A program made the translations under genes and the position numbers. From NCBI GenBank assembly GCA_947501475.1, contig CANMWA010000004.1, forward strand, positions 62,001-126,000: DNA of 64,000 nucleotides. Direction: 5' to 3'. Shown piece by piece: positions 37,194-45,631 of the stretch (position 1 is its first letter; each line of letters begins with the position of its first letter). Source of the DNA: an uncultured Aquimarina sp. (GTDB lineage Bacteria > Bacteroidota > Bacteroidia > Flavobacteriales > Flavobacteriaceae). Under the pieces are notes generated by a model that saw only the letters and a list, made by a program, of their open reading frames with translations, was not told the origin of the DNA and ran no database searches.

Positions 37194-37769
37194 ATGAATA
37201 AAAGGGGGCTATTATTTTTAATTTTATTGATTATTATAAGTTGTAAAAATGATGATGCTGGTATAGATACTTTGGATCAAAACAAGGTGTTATTGTTAAA
37301 GTTTGATTTTGAATCTTATGTTTTCGAAGAAGTAAAGGAATTAATTTTTGAAACAGATATGACCTTTGATATTTCTGCAGAATATCTTGAAGCTGGAGAT
37401 TTTGGAGGTATTACTTTACTATATAAGGATACTGAAGAAAAAATATTCTCAGGGACTATTATATGGAATGGAAAAGGTGAAATTAATTTTCCGGAGAATT
37501 TTACAAAAGCTTCTGATCTTCAAAAGATAACAACTCCTGTTGAGATGCCTGATGTTTCCAAATTTCAAAAAGTATTGTATAGTGAGTCAGCATACTATCC
37601 TAATACTATTGATTATCAAAAAATATGGGACCAGATTAACACATTGGCTTTATTGAAAGAATATAGACTTAGTAACCCAAGTGCAAAAATAGATGTATTA
37701 TTATATACACCTACAGTTGGAGTATTAGATCCTTCGGTAGCAGATTGGATCATGATTGTTAAAAATTAA
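37194..37769 (+). CDS. Lipoprotein of unknown function
   Basis: 191 residues. The lipoprotein signal peptide (MNKRGLLFLILLIIISCKND) has its lipobox Cys at 17. The mature part has two halves rich in beta strands (KVLLLKFDFESYVFEEVKEL, FGGITLLYKDTEEKIFSGTIIWNGKG) and no motif that I recognise. It starts 155 bp from the divergent helicase start and ends before a hairpin terminator, so it is transcribed alone. Confidence 0.7.
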   Translation: MNKRGLLFLILLIIISCKNDDAGIDTLDQNKVLLLKFDFESYVFEEVKELIFETDMTFDISAEYLEAGDFGGITLLYKDTEEKIFSGTIIWNGKGEINFPENFTKASDLQKITTPVEMPDVSKFQKVLYSESAYYPNTIDYQKIWDQINTLALLKEYRLSNPSAKIDVLLYTPTVGVLDPSVADWIMIVKN

Positions 37770-37806
37770 AATATTTGAGAGCTCTATGAATAATAGAGGA
37801 TATATT

Positions 37807-37842
37807 AACACCTATCTATTCGTATTGTATTAGGTGTTTTTT
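37807..37842 (+). terminator. Rho-independent terminator after the lipoprotein gene
   Basis: 8-bp stem AACACCTA / TAGGTGTT with a 16-base loop, followed by further T residues, 37 bp after the stop codon. Confidence 0.65.
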
Positions 37843-37896
37843 CATGCCAAGATTTATCCTGATTTTGGTTACTTTTGGTTTTCTAAGATAATCCAA

Positions 37897-38433
37897 ATGA
37901 AAAATATCCTTGCCTTTGCAGGTTCTAATAGCAGTACTTCAATAAATCAGCGATTCGTAGAGTTTGTCGCTTCTGAAATAAAAGAGCATCATATAAAAGT
38001 TGTTAATTTGGTTAATTACCAGATGCCAATGTACAGTGAAGATGAAGAGAAAAAAGGCTTTCCAGCAATGACTATGGGTTTAAAACAACAAATTTCTGAA
38101 GCCGAAGCACTGATTATTTCAGTAAATGAACATAACGGTAGCTGGAGCGCTTTTTTTAAGAATATAATCGATTGGTTATCTCGATTGGATCGTAATTTTT
38201 TAGAAGGAAAGAAAATACTTTTGATGAGTACTTCTCCTGGAAAAAGAGGAGGAGTAGGTTCATTAAACTATGCAAAAAATGTTTTTCCAAGATTTGGTGC
38301 CGAAATAATAGAGAGCTTTAGTTTTCCTTCGTTTTATGATAACTTTTCGGTTGAATCGAATAGAGTAACAGACGAAACACTTTTATTGGGATTAAACGAA
38401 GTTCTCAGTACTTTTGCACAGCAAATCAAATAA
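37897..38433 (+). CDS. NADPH-dependent FMN reductase family protein
   Basis: 178 residues from ATG 37897; an upstream in-frame ATG at 37834 falls inside the terminator of the previous gene. A TACTTTTG -7 box at 37870-37877 supports the inner start. Flavodoxin-like fold with the phosphate loop FAGSNSSTSIN (about 5-15) and the second signature SVNEHNGSWSAFFKNIIDWLSR. It reduces FMN, quinones or azo-type compounds with NAD(P)H. Its stop overlaps the pabB start by one base (TAATG), so the two are co-translated. Confidence 0.88.
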   Translation: MKNILAFAGSNSSTSINQRFVEFVASEIKEHHIKVVNLVNYQMPMYSEDEEKKGFPAMTMGLKQQISEAEALIISVNEHNGSWSAFFKNIIDWLSRLDRNFLEGKKILLMSTSPGKRGGVGSLNYAKNVFPRFGAEIIESFSFPSFYDNFSVESNRVTDETLLLGLNEVLSTFAQQIK

Positions 38434-39749
38434 TGCGGGTGCGAACGATCCAAAAATATACTTTAGAAAACCCATCAGAATTTAAAACCAAACTGCTGCA
38501 TTGGGCACAACAGTTTGATGATGTTATTTGGTTAGATTCTAATGCGTATACACAACAATATTCTAGTTATGATGCGGTTTTGGCAGTAGATGCATTTACT
38601 GCTATAAAAACAGACCATTATAACGCTTTTGATAAACTAAAAGAATACCAGGAGCAGACTAAAGATTGGATTTTTGGATATCTATCTTATGATCTTAAAA
38701 ATGATACAGAACATTTGTTTTCTAATAATCTAGATGACCTTGATTTTCCGGATTTATATTTTTTTCAACCCAAAAAACTATTACTACTCAAAGGCGATGT
38801 ATTAGAAATGCATTACCTGAGTATGGTAGATGATGAAATTGTGGAAGATTTTGAGTTGATTACCACTTTTTTAGGAAAGGTAGACGTATCTTTAAAAGAA
38901 GACCCTCCTTGTGGGAAAGTAAAAATAAGCCTTAGGATTACAAAGGATGTATACAAAGAAAAGGTAAAACAAATGTTAGCCTACATTCAGCGAGGTGATA
39001 TTTATGAGGCAAATTTTTGTCAGGAGTTTTTTGCAAAAGATAGTTGTATAGATCCATTACAAACCTATCATCATTTAAATAATATTTCGGCTCCACCTTT
39101 TGCTACTTTTTTTAAAATGAATCATTTGTATTTATTATCAGCCTCACCAGAGCGTTATTTAAGGAAAGAAGGGCAAAAAATTATTTCGCAACCTATTAAA
39201 GGTACGGCAAAGAGATCTATGAATGATCTCGAAGATAAAAAGTTAATCGAAGAGCTTAAGAGCGATCCCAAAGAGCGATCTGAAAATGTGATGATTGTGG
39301 ATTTGGTTCGTAATGATTTATCAAAAACGGCATTAAAAGGTTCGGTTACTGTTGAAGAATTATGCAAGGTATATTCGTTTGATCAAGTACATCAAATGAT
39401 ATCTACAGTCGTTTCAGAAGTTAATGAAGTGATATCTCCTGTAGATATTATTAAAACCACATTTCCTATGGGGAGTATGACGGGAGCACCAAAAATATCT
39501 GCTATGCAAATTATAGAAGAACTCGAAGAGTCAAAACGTGGTTTATATAGTGGCGCTGTAGGATATTTTACTCCAGAGTATGATTTTGATTTTAATGTAG
39601 TGATACGTAGTATTTTATATAATGAATACGAAAAGTATATTTCGTATACTGTTGGCGGAGCCATAACTGCCAAATCAGACCCCGATAAAGAGTATGAAGA
39701 ATGCTTACTCAAAGCAAAAGCAATGAGAGAAGTATTGGAAGGGCTGTAA
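38433..39749 (+). CDS. pabB: Aminodeoxychorismate synthase component I
   Basis: 438 residues of the chorismate-binding (anthranilate/PABA/isochorismate synthase) family. With a glutaminase partner it makes 4-amino-4-deoxychorismate for folate synthesis. Motifs: IQRGDIYEANFCQEFFA, PERYLRKEGQKIISQPIKGTA, ENVMIVDLVRNDLSK, FPMGSMTGAPKISAM and YTVGGAIT. The first block carries the IQ.GD(I/V) signature of PabB-like enzymes rather than the tryptophan-inhibited TrpE. There is no pabA or pabC next to it. It is translationally coupled to an FMN reductase gene by a TAATG overlap. Confidence 0.88.
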   Translation: MRVRTIQKYTLENPSEFKTKLLHWAQQFDDVIWLDSNAYTQQYSSYDAVLAVDAFTAIKTDHYNAFDKLKEYQEQTKDWIFGYLSYDLKNDTEHLFSNNLDDLDFPDLYFFQPKKLLLLKGDVLEMHYLSMVDDEIVEDFELITTFLGKVDVSLKEDPPCGKVKISLRITKDVYKEKVKQMLAYIQRGDIYEANFCQEFFAKDSCIDPLQTYHHLNNISAPPFATFFKMNHLYLLSASPERYLRKEGQKIISQPIKGTAKRSMNDLEDKKLIEELKSDPKERSENVMIVDLVRNDLSKTALKGSVTVEELCKVYSFDQVHQMISTVVSEVNEVISPVDIIKTTFPMGSMTGAPKISAMQIIEELEESKRGLYSGAVGYFTPEYDFDFNVVIRSILYNEYEKYISYTVGGAITAKSDPDKEYEECLLKAKAMREVLEGL

Positions 39750-39783
39750 GAATTAGATTATTGAATTGAGTTTTTTCAATTTT

Positions 39784-39815
39784 ACCTCAGACCTCAGACC
39801 TCAGACCTCAGACCT
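39784..39815. repeat. Heptanucleotide tandem repeat (ACCTCAG, 4.6 copies)
   Basis: Four perfect copies of ACCTCAG followed by ACCT. It lies in the 64-bp gap between the convergent pabB gene and a hypothetical gene and touches the TAG stop of the latter. Unit number could vary by slippage, but the stop codon precedes the array on the minus strand, so no coding change follows. Confidence 0.9.
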
Positions 39816-40515
39816 ATATCAAATTACGCCTAAAACTTTTTCTAACATTAATAATGATTTCTTTTATATCATTAGCAGTCATGTCTTTGATTGTAGCTAT
39901 TTCTTCAAAATTAAGTTTTCCAAATACGAATAAGTCTATAATTTTTGAAGTTTCCATAGGCAACCAACTATAGAACTTACCCAGTAACTTTTGTTTTCTG
40001 GATTCAGAAGAAGGTTCTGAATCTATGATTTTTAAAATATCAGAATCTAGATCATCATAGATAAAATTTTGTTTGCTTTCTAAATTTTGATGATAACAAA
40101 TATCGTCTAATTCTTCTTTCATAATAAGTTCGTTATCACCCTCAAAAGTAAAATTCTCTTCAAGCTTTTCGAGTTCGATGTTAAGAAAATGATTCGTACT
40201 AATACTCTGTTGATGCCAACCTTCTCGAGTATAGAGTTCATCGATTAAATCATCGGCAATTTTAAAAAGTTTTAACTCAAGAGATAATGTATCTATTTCT
40301 ACATCGAGATCATCATAGTAGAGTTTTAATATGGCATCATCGATAATACCATTTGAGCAATACATGTTTTGAGGTAAAATGCCTACACTTTCGGCAATGT
40401 ATAGCCTGTGTTTTACATAAGGATGTAAGTGTGGAACAATGGATAATAATTTTTTACTGAATTCCCTTTGATCATCAGCGCCATAAAATTTCTGTAGTTC
40501 TTGTGTCCTATTCAT
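39814..40515 (-). CDS. Hypothetical protein with sigma-70 region 4-like C-terminus
   Basis: 233 residues, cytosolic, acidic. The last about 50 residues (LPMETSKIIDLFVFGKLNFEEIATIKDMTANDIKEIIINV) have the shape of a sigma-70 region 4 helix-turn-helix. The long N-terminal part (FSKKLLSIVPHLHPYVKHRLYIAESVGILPQNMY) is not a sigma region 2. It may be a divergent sigma-related protein or a DNA-binding adaptor. It is convergent with pabB and divergent from tilS. The role is unknown. Confidence 0.6.
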   Translation of the reverse strand: MNRTQELQKFYGADDQREFSKKLLSIVPHLHPYVKHRLYIAESVGILPQNMYCSNGIIDDAILKLYYDDLDVEIDTLSLELKLFKIADDLIDELYTREGWHQQSISTNHFLNIELEKLEENFTFEGDNELIMKEELDDICYHQNLESKQNFIYDDLDSDILKIIDSEPSSESRKQKLLGKFYSWLPMETSKIIDLFVFGKLNFEEIATIKDMTANDIKEIIINVRKSFRRNLI

Positions 40516-40615
40516 TGGTCAGGGATTTAAGAGTTGTTATTAAAAATAACGAAAACTATTCAATTTAGATGTTAAAAACTTGAAAATCAATAGTTAAATA
40601 GGTGTTTTGAAGAAG

Positions 40616-40646
40616 GTTGTGATAGCAATTCAAAATCGTATATTTG
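40616..40646 (+). promoter_or_regulatory. Putative tilS-dsbD promoter
   Basis: GTTG at 40616-40619, a 19-bp spacer and TATATTTG at 40639-40646, matching the Bacteroidetes consensus TTTG-N19-21-TAnnTTTG in 11 of 12 positions counted without the n bases. It lies 25 bp upstream of the tilS start. Confidence 0.6.
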
Positions 40647-40670
40647 AAAAATCATTAAAATAGCAAGAAT

Positions 40671-41990
40671 TTGTTTTTACAAGAATTCAAGGATCATATT
40701 GATACTAATTTTCCATACCTCTATGATTATAAATTAATATTAGCTTGTAGTGGAGGATTAGACAGTGTTGTACTTGTAGAGCTTTGTCATTTGCTTGGTT
40801 TTAATTTTGCGATTGCACATTGTAATTTTAAATTAAGAGGAGCAGAAAGCGATAATGATGAAAAATTTGTTAGAGATCTAGCAAATAGACTACAATGCCA
40901 ATTATATCATGTAGACTTTGATACCAATGCTTATGCTAATAAGCATCGTGTTTCTATACAGATGGCTGCTAGAGAACTTCGATATGATTGGTTTAGAGAA
41001 ATAGCAACTACACTTAAGTATGATATCGTTTTTACTGCACATCATGCAGATGATAATTTAGAAACTTTTTTGATTAATTTATCAAGAGGCACAGGTATAG
41101 AAGGTCTAACCGGAATACCTGTAGAAAACGAAATGTTTATTAGACCATTATTACCCTTCTCAAGAGACCAAATAGTAAAGTTTGCCAAAGAGAAAGGTGT
41201 TCAATGGCGAGAGGATAGTAGCAATAGTAGTACAAAGTATCTTAGAAATAAGATAAGGCATAAAGTGATTCCTGAATTAAAATCTGTTAATGATCGCTTT
41301 TTACAAAACTTTCAAACTACTCTAGAATATTTAAATGAGAGTAGTGAGTTTATAAAAAATCAAGTAATTATACTTAGAAGAGAACTGTTTGAATACGAAC
41401 AGAATGATGTCATAAAAATTTCAATAAAAAAACTAAAAGAGTATGGCAATCCAAGGATTTACATCTATTTTTTACTAAATGATTACTATGGTTTTAAACC
41501 ATGGGATGATATTGCTCAAATTATTTTTGCACAGTCAGGTAAACAGATTTTTTCTGATACGCATAGGTTAGTAAAAGATAGAGATTATTTATTGTTAAGC
41601 CCTATTCCCGAAGAAGTTTCAGATCGCACATATAGTATACCCGAAGAAGAAAACATGATTATCATTCCTCTGGGAATGCTTCGATTTTCTGTAAAAAAAG
41701 AGATGAATACAGCAGATCTAAAAACAATTTATGTCGATAAAAAAAAGTTAAAGTATCCACTTACTGTAAGGAAATGGCAAGAAGGCGACTATTTTTATCC
41801 TATTGGAATGAAAGGGAAAAAGAAATTAAGTAAATATTTTAAAGATGAAAAATTATCTTTACTCGCCAAAGAAATGGTATGGTTATTATGCTCTGGAGAA
41901 GAAATCGTTTGGATTATAAATTACCGAGCAGATAATAGATTTAAAATTACACCTCAAACTAAACAAATACTAAAAATAACAATCACCTAA
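40671..41990 (+). CDS. tilS: tRNA(Ile)-lysidine synthase
   Basis: 439 residues. It attaches lysine to C34 of tRNA-Ile(CAU), changing its codon from AUG to AUA, and is essential. The PP-loop SGGLDS lies at 27-32, followed by HCNFKLRGAESDNDEKFVRDLA, VFTAHHADDNLETFLINLSRGTG and the C-terminal TilS domain (LTVRKWQEGDYFYPIGMKGKKKLSKYFKDEKL). The start is TTG 40671, placed by homology and by the promoter 25 bp upstream. The stop overlaps the next ATG by one base, so tilS and the DsbD-type gene are co-translated. Confidence 0.95.
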   Translation: MFLQEFKDHIDTNFPYLYDYKLILACSGGLDSVVLVELCHLLGFNFAIAHCNFKLRGAESDNDEKFVRDLANRLQCQLYHVDFDTNAYANKHRVSIQMAARELRYDWFREIATTLKYDIVFTAHHADDNLETFLINLSRGTGIEGLTGIPVENEMFIRPLLPFSRDQIVKFAKEKGVQWREDSSNSSTKYLRNKIRHKVIPELKSVNDRFLQNFQTTLEYLNESSEFIKNQVIILRRELFEYEQNDVIKISIKKLKEYGNPRIYIYFLLNDYYGFKPWDDIAQIIFAQSGKQIFSDTHRLVKDRDYLLLSPIPEEVSDRTYSIPEEENMIIIPLGMLRFSVKKEMNTADLKTIYVDKKKLKYPLTVRKWQEGDYFYPIGMKGKKKLSKYFKDEKLSLLAKEMVWLLCSGEEIVWIINYRADNRFKITPQTKQILKITIT

Positions 41991-43969
41991 TGCGGTACTT
42001 CATATTATTATTAACAACACTATTATTTTCTTCATCACTCTTTTCGCAAACATTAGACCCCATTAAATGGAAAGCTAATGTTGAAAAGGAAACAGAAGAT
42101 GTTTATATTTTAAGTTTTCAAGCTACGCTGGATAAAGGGTGGCATTTATATTCTCAAAACGAGGCCGAAACAGATGAAATAGCACCAACACCAACAGAAT
42201 TTTCTTTTGATGCTACTGCAGAGACATATCAACTTATAGGAGAAACTCTAGAGCCAAAGGGGATTGAAAAGTATGATAATATCTTTGAAATGAACGTGAA
42301 GTATTTTGAAGATAAAGTGACCTTTTCTCAAAAAATTAAACTCATTAATAGTACCCTTAAATCAGTTAAAGCCGAGGTCTTCTTTTCAGTTTGTGATGAT
42401 GAAAAATGTTTGGCACCAGAAGTAATAGAATTTGATCTGAGCCTTACCGGAGAAGTTATAGAAAATAAAGGAGATCTAACCAATATTACAAACGAAGATC
42501 ATAATAAGTCTGAAGTACTTAATATTGGTGTAAAGGGATGGGACAAATTTCCAAAGGAAGATGTAAAAGATAAGAGTTACCTTAATATATTTATTTTAGG
42601 ATTTTTAGGAGGATTGATTGCTTTATTGACTCCTTGCGTTTTTCCGATGATACCACTTACGGTTTCTTTTTTTACAAAAAGCGCCAAGGATCGTAAAAAA
42701 GGAACATTTAATGCAATTTTGTACGGGTTTTTCATCTTTGCAATTTATGTATTATTAAGTCTTCCTTTTCACTTATTAGACTCATTAGACCCAGAAATAT
42801 TAAACAATATTTCTACCAATGTTACACTCAATATTATCTTCTTTGTTATATTTATTGTTTTTGCAATATCATTTTTTGGGTATTTTGAGATTACATTACC
42901 AGCATCATGGAGCAACAGTTTAGATAGTAAAGCGAATAGCATAGGTGGGGTAGTAGGAGTATTTTTTATGGCACTTACTTTGGCATTAGTATCATTTTCA
43001 TGTACAGGTCCAATTTTGGGGTCCTTATTAGGAGGTTCTCTAAGTAGTGATGGTGGAGCGATGCAGTTAAGTTTTGGAATGGGCGGATTTGGATTGGCTT
43101 TGGCCTTACCTTTTGGATTATTTGCTTTGTTTCCTAATTGGTTAAATTCTTTACCCAAAAGTGGGGGATGGTTAAATGCTGTAAAGGTAGTTTTAGGGTT
43201 TATTGAATTAGCGTTGGCATTCAAATTTTTATCAAACGCAGACCTTGTAGAACATTGGGGCTTCCTTAAACGTGAGATATTTATTGCAATATGGATTGTT
43301 ATCGGAACAGGAATGGTATTATACCTTTTTGGAAAAATACGCTTTCCTCACGATAGTCCAATACAAAAATTGAGTATGGGTAGAAAAACTTTAGGAGTCT
43401 TAACATTGGCCTTTGTGATTTATTTACTCCCAGGACTTACAAATACAGCTTATGCAAATCTCAAATTGTTAAGTGGTTTTCCTCCGCCTTTGTTTTATAG
43501 TATATATGAAAAAGAAGCACACGGACCATTAGGGCTCAACGCATATACCGATTTTGAAGAGGGTCTAAAAGCTGCCAAAACCCAAAATAAACCTATTATG
43601 ATCGATTTTACAGGTTGGGCATGTGTAAATTGTCGTAAAATGGAAGAACAAGTATGGAGCTATCCTGAAATTATCGATATACTGAAGAATAAATATATTT
43701 TAATATCTCTGTACGTTGATGATCGCAAAGAATTATCTGAAACTGATCAATTTCAATATCTGAAGCCAGACGGAAGAGTGAAGAAAATTAAAACTATAGG
43801 AGATAAGTGGGCAACTTTTCAAACGATGAACTTTCAAAATAATTCTCAACCCTATTATGTTTTGTTGGATAGCGATATGAATCTATTAAATCATACAACA
43901 GCCTATACTCCGGATACAAATGAGTATCTACAATGGTTGAGAACCGGTTTAATAAACTTCAAAAAATAA
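41990..43969 (+). CDS. dsbD: DsbD-type thiol:disulfide interchange protein
   Basis: 659 residues. Signal peptide, then periplasmic DsbD-alpha-like domain (about 22-160, with Cys pair in FSVCDDEKCLAPE), then eight hydrophobic helices holding the two membrane cysteines (LTPCVFPM and VSFSCTGP), and a C-terminal periplasmic thioredoxin domain with Cys545/Cys548 in GWACVNCRKME. It moves electrons from cytosolic thioredoxin to periplasmic proteins for disulfide reduction and cytochrome c maturation. It is translationally coupled to tilS, a pairing with no obvious functional link. It is the reductive counterpart of the VKOR oxidase at 55-57 kb. Confidence 0.93.
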   Translation: MRYFILLLTTLLFSSSLFSQTLDPIKWKANVEKETEDVYILSFQATLDKGWHLYSQNEAETDEIAPTPTEFSFDATAETYQLIGETLEPKGIEKYDNIFEMNVKYFEDKVTFSQKIKLINSTLKSVKAEVFFSVCDDEKCLAPEVIEFDLSLTGEVIENKGDLTNITNEDHNKSEVLNIGVKGWDKFPKEDVKDKSYLNIFILGFLGGLIALLTPCVFPMIPLTVSFFTKSAKDRKKGTFNAILYGFFIFAIYVLLSLPFHLLDSLDPEILNNISTNVTLNIIFFVIFIVFAISFFGYFEITLPASWSNSLDSKANSIGGVVGVFFMALTLALVSFSCTGPILGSLLGGSLSSDGGAMQLSFGMGGFGLALALPFGLFALFPNWLNSLPKSGGWLNAVKVVLGFIELALAFKFLSNADLVEHWGFLKREIFIAIWIVIGTGMVLYLFGKIRFPHDSPIQKLSMGRKTLGVLTLAFVIYLLPGLTNTAYANLKLLSGFPPPLFYSIYEKEAHGPLGLNAYTDFEEGLKAAKTQNKPIMIDFTGWACVNCRKMEEQVWSYPEIIDILKNKYILISLYVDDRKELSETDQFQYLKPDGRVKKIKTIGDKWATFQTMNFQNNSQPYYVLLDSDMNLLNHTTAYTPDTNEYLQWLRTGLINFKK

Positions 43970-44011
43970 TATTAGCACTTTATTTATAACGAATAATTAT
44001 TCATTTATTTT

Positions 44012-44033
44012 TAAGTGAATAAAAATTCACTTA
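44012..44033. promoter_or_regulatory. Operator 1 of the tetR-SDR unit
   Basis: Perfect palindrome TAAGTGAAT, AAAA, ATTCACTTA, partly covering a -7 box TATATTTG at 44032-44039. It is 26 bp from the TetR start. A second site with 19 of 22 identical bases precedes the SDR gene. A smaller palindrome GAATAATTATTC lies at 43991-44002. Together they point to repression by the TetR protein. Confidence 0.75.
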
Positions 44034-44058
44034 TATTTGCATCGATTTAAGAAATGAA

Positions 44059-44634
44059 ATGCCAAAGTTAAAAGATCAAAATAAAGTAGCATCTATTCAT
44101 AAAGCAGCGATAGTACTGGTAACAAAAAATGGTTTTTCGGGTTTGAAAATGGCCGAGGTAGCTAAAAAATCTGGTGTTGCTACAGGTACATTATATGTAT
44201 ATTATAAAAGTAAAGAAGAGCTTATTAATGATGTATATGTGGTAACCAAAAAAGAAATCGCTGGTGCAATCATTAATCCTGAATATATAAAAGAAACATT
44301 CTATGAGACTTTTAAGGCAATGTGGTATGGATATTTTGGCTATTGCCTTAGATATCCTGAGAAAATGCTTTTTGTAGAACAATTTATTTATAGCGGGTAT
44401 ATTTCTGAAGGCAATATCGAAACGACAGATTCTTATTTTGAGTCGCTAAATCAATTCTTGTTAGAAGGGCAAAAACAAGAAAATATACATGTGATGGATG
44501 TCGAAATTTTAAAAGCACATTTGCAAGGGTCTGTCCATGAAATAGTAAAAATGATTGTAAAGGATCACATAACATTGAAGAAGGATGTAATGCATACATG
44601 TTTTACCTTGGCATGGAATAGTATCAAAAAGTAA
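44059..44634 (+). CDS. TetR/AcrR family regulator
   Basis: 191 residues. N-terminal HTH at about 29-52 (MAEVAKKSGVATGTLYVYYKSKEEL) and a ligand-binding domain of normal size. The promoter is overlaid by a palindromic operator and a near-identical operator lies before the next gene, an SDR oxidoreductase, so the protein most likely represses both its own gene and the SDR. The inducer is unknown; it could be the SDR substrate. Confidence 0.93.
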   Translation: MPKLKDQNKVASIHKAAIVLVTKNGFSGLKMAEVAKKSGVATGTLYVYYKSKEELINDVYVVTKKEIAGAIINPEYIKETFYETFKAMWYGYFGYCLRYPEKMLFVEQFIYSGYISEGNIETTDSYFESLNQFLLEGQKQENIHVMDVEILKAHLQGSVHEIVKMIVKDHITLKKDVMHTCFTLAWNSIKK

Positions 44635-44647
44635 TTTTTTTAATCTA

Positions 44648-44669
44648 TAAATGAATAAATATTCACTAA
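44648..44669. promoter_or_regulatory. Operator 2 of the tetR-SDR unit
   Basis: TAAATGAAT, AAAT, ATTCACTAA: near-palindromic, 19 of 22 bases identical to the site at 44012-44033. It lies 12 bp upstream of the SDR start, in the 46-bp gap after tetR. Confidence 0.7.
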
Positions 44670-44680
44670 AATAATTTACA

Positions 44681-45463
44681 ATGAAAAAGACAGCTTTAAT
44701 TACGGGAGCATCAGGAGGTATTGGCTTAGAATTAGCAAAAATACATGCTTCAAAAGGTGACAACCTTGTCTTAATAGCAAGAAATGACACTAAATTACAA
44801 GAACTTAAGACCGATCTAGAAAAACAGTATCAAGTAGATGTATTTATAATTATCAAAGATCTTTCTTTACCAAACGCAGCTCACGAAGTATATGATGAGG
44901 TGGATCAAAAAGGGATTCAAATTGATTTTTTAATTAATAATGCAGGTTTTGGTGATTTTGGGTTGTTCTATGAGACCGAATGGGAAAAAGAACACAGAAT
45001 GATTGAACTTAATATTACAACACTTGCACAATTTACAAAGCTATACCTCAAAGAAATGATAAAACGCAATAGCGGTAAAATTATGAATGTTGCTTCTACT
45101 GCTGCATTTCAACCAGGTCCAACGATGGCAGTATACTATGCAACAAAAGCTTTTGTTTTGCATTTTACAGAAGCAATCGCTAATGAAGTTTCAGGTAGCA
45201 ATGTTACTATTACTGCCTTTTGTCCTGGAGCTACAGCCACTGGTTTTCAATCTGTAGCTGCAATGGAAGAGAGCAAATTGGTGAAAGGAAAAAAACTACC
45301 TTCATCTGGTGTAGTTGCAGCATATGGTTATAAAGCTATGATGAAAGGGAAGACTGTTGCAATTCATGGTTTTATGAACCGAATTATGGCTACATCTGTT
45401 CGATTTATGCCTAGAAAAGTAGTGACAACTATAACTAGAAGCGTGCAAGATAAAGCCAAATAA
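44681..45463 (+). CDS. Short-chain dehydrogenase/reductase
   Basis: 260 residues, classical SDR. The cofactor motif is TGASGGIG at 9-16, followed by NNAG, the catalytic Ser in VASTAA and Tyr-x-x-x-Lys in YYATKAF. It oxidises or reduces an alcohol/carbonyl with NAD(P). It is closest in style to the DltE/YqjQ-like SDRs of unknown substrate. It is controlled with the preceding TetR gene, as shown by matching operators, and ends at a clear terminator. Confidence 0.92.
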   Translation: MKKTALITGASGGIGLELAKIHASKGDNLVLIARNDTKLQELKTDLEKQYQVDVFIIIKDLSLPNAAHEVYDEVDQKGIQIDFLINNAGFGDFGLFYETEWEKEHRMIELNITTLAQFTKLYLKEMIKRNSGKIMNVASTAAFQPGPTMAVYYATKAFVLHFTEAIANEVSGSNVTITAFCPGATATGFQSVAAMEESKLVKGKKLPSSGVVAAYGYKAMMKGKTVAIHGFMNRIMATSVRFMPRKVVTTITRSVQDKAK

Positions 45464-45488
45464 CTATATAGTTTTTATGTAAATAGAG

Positions 45489-45518
45489 CCTCATCGAATA
45501 GTATTTGATGAGGTTTTT
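45489..45518 (+). terminator. Rho-independent terminator of the SDR gene
   Basis: CCTCATC / GATGAGG stem continuing through an inner AATA/TATT pair, followed by TTTTT, 26 bp after the stop. Confidence 0.82.
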
Positions 45519-45631
45519 ATTGTGTGAATTTACCTTGAGTTTTCACAGCCTTTCTTTGTTAAAATCTCCTTAAAGAAGCTTTGACCGCAGTGCCATTTTT
45601 TTATCTTCAGCACTAAACTAAATTAACACTA

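Noticed and set aside
42769..43224. 151-residue open frame on the minus strand inside the DsbD-type gene
   Set aside because: Antisense to the membrane domain; Asn/Pro/Lys-rich text is the mirror of hydrophobic helices, not a protein.
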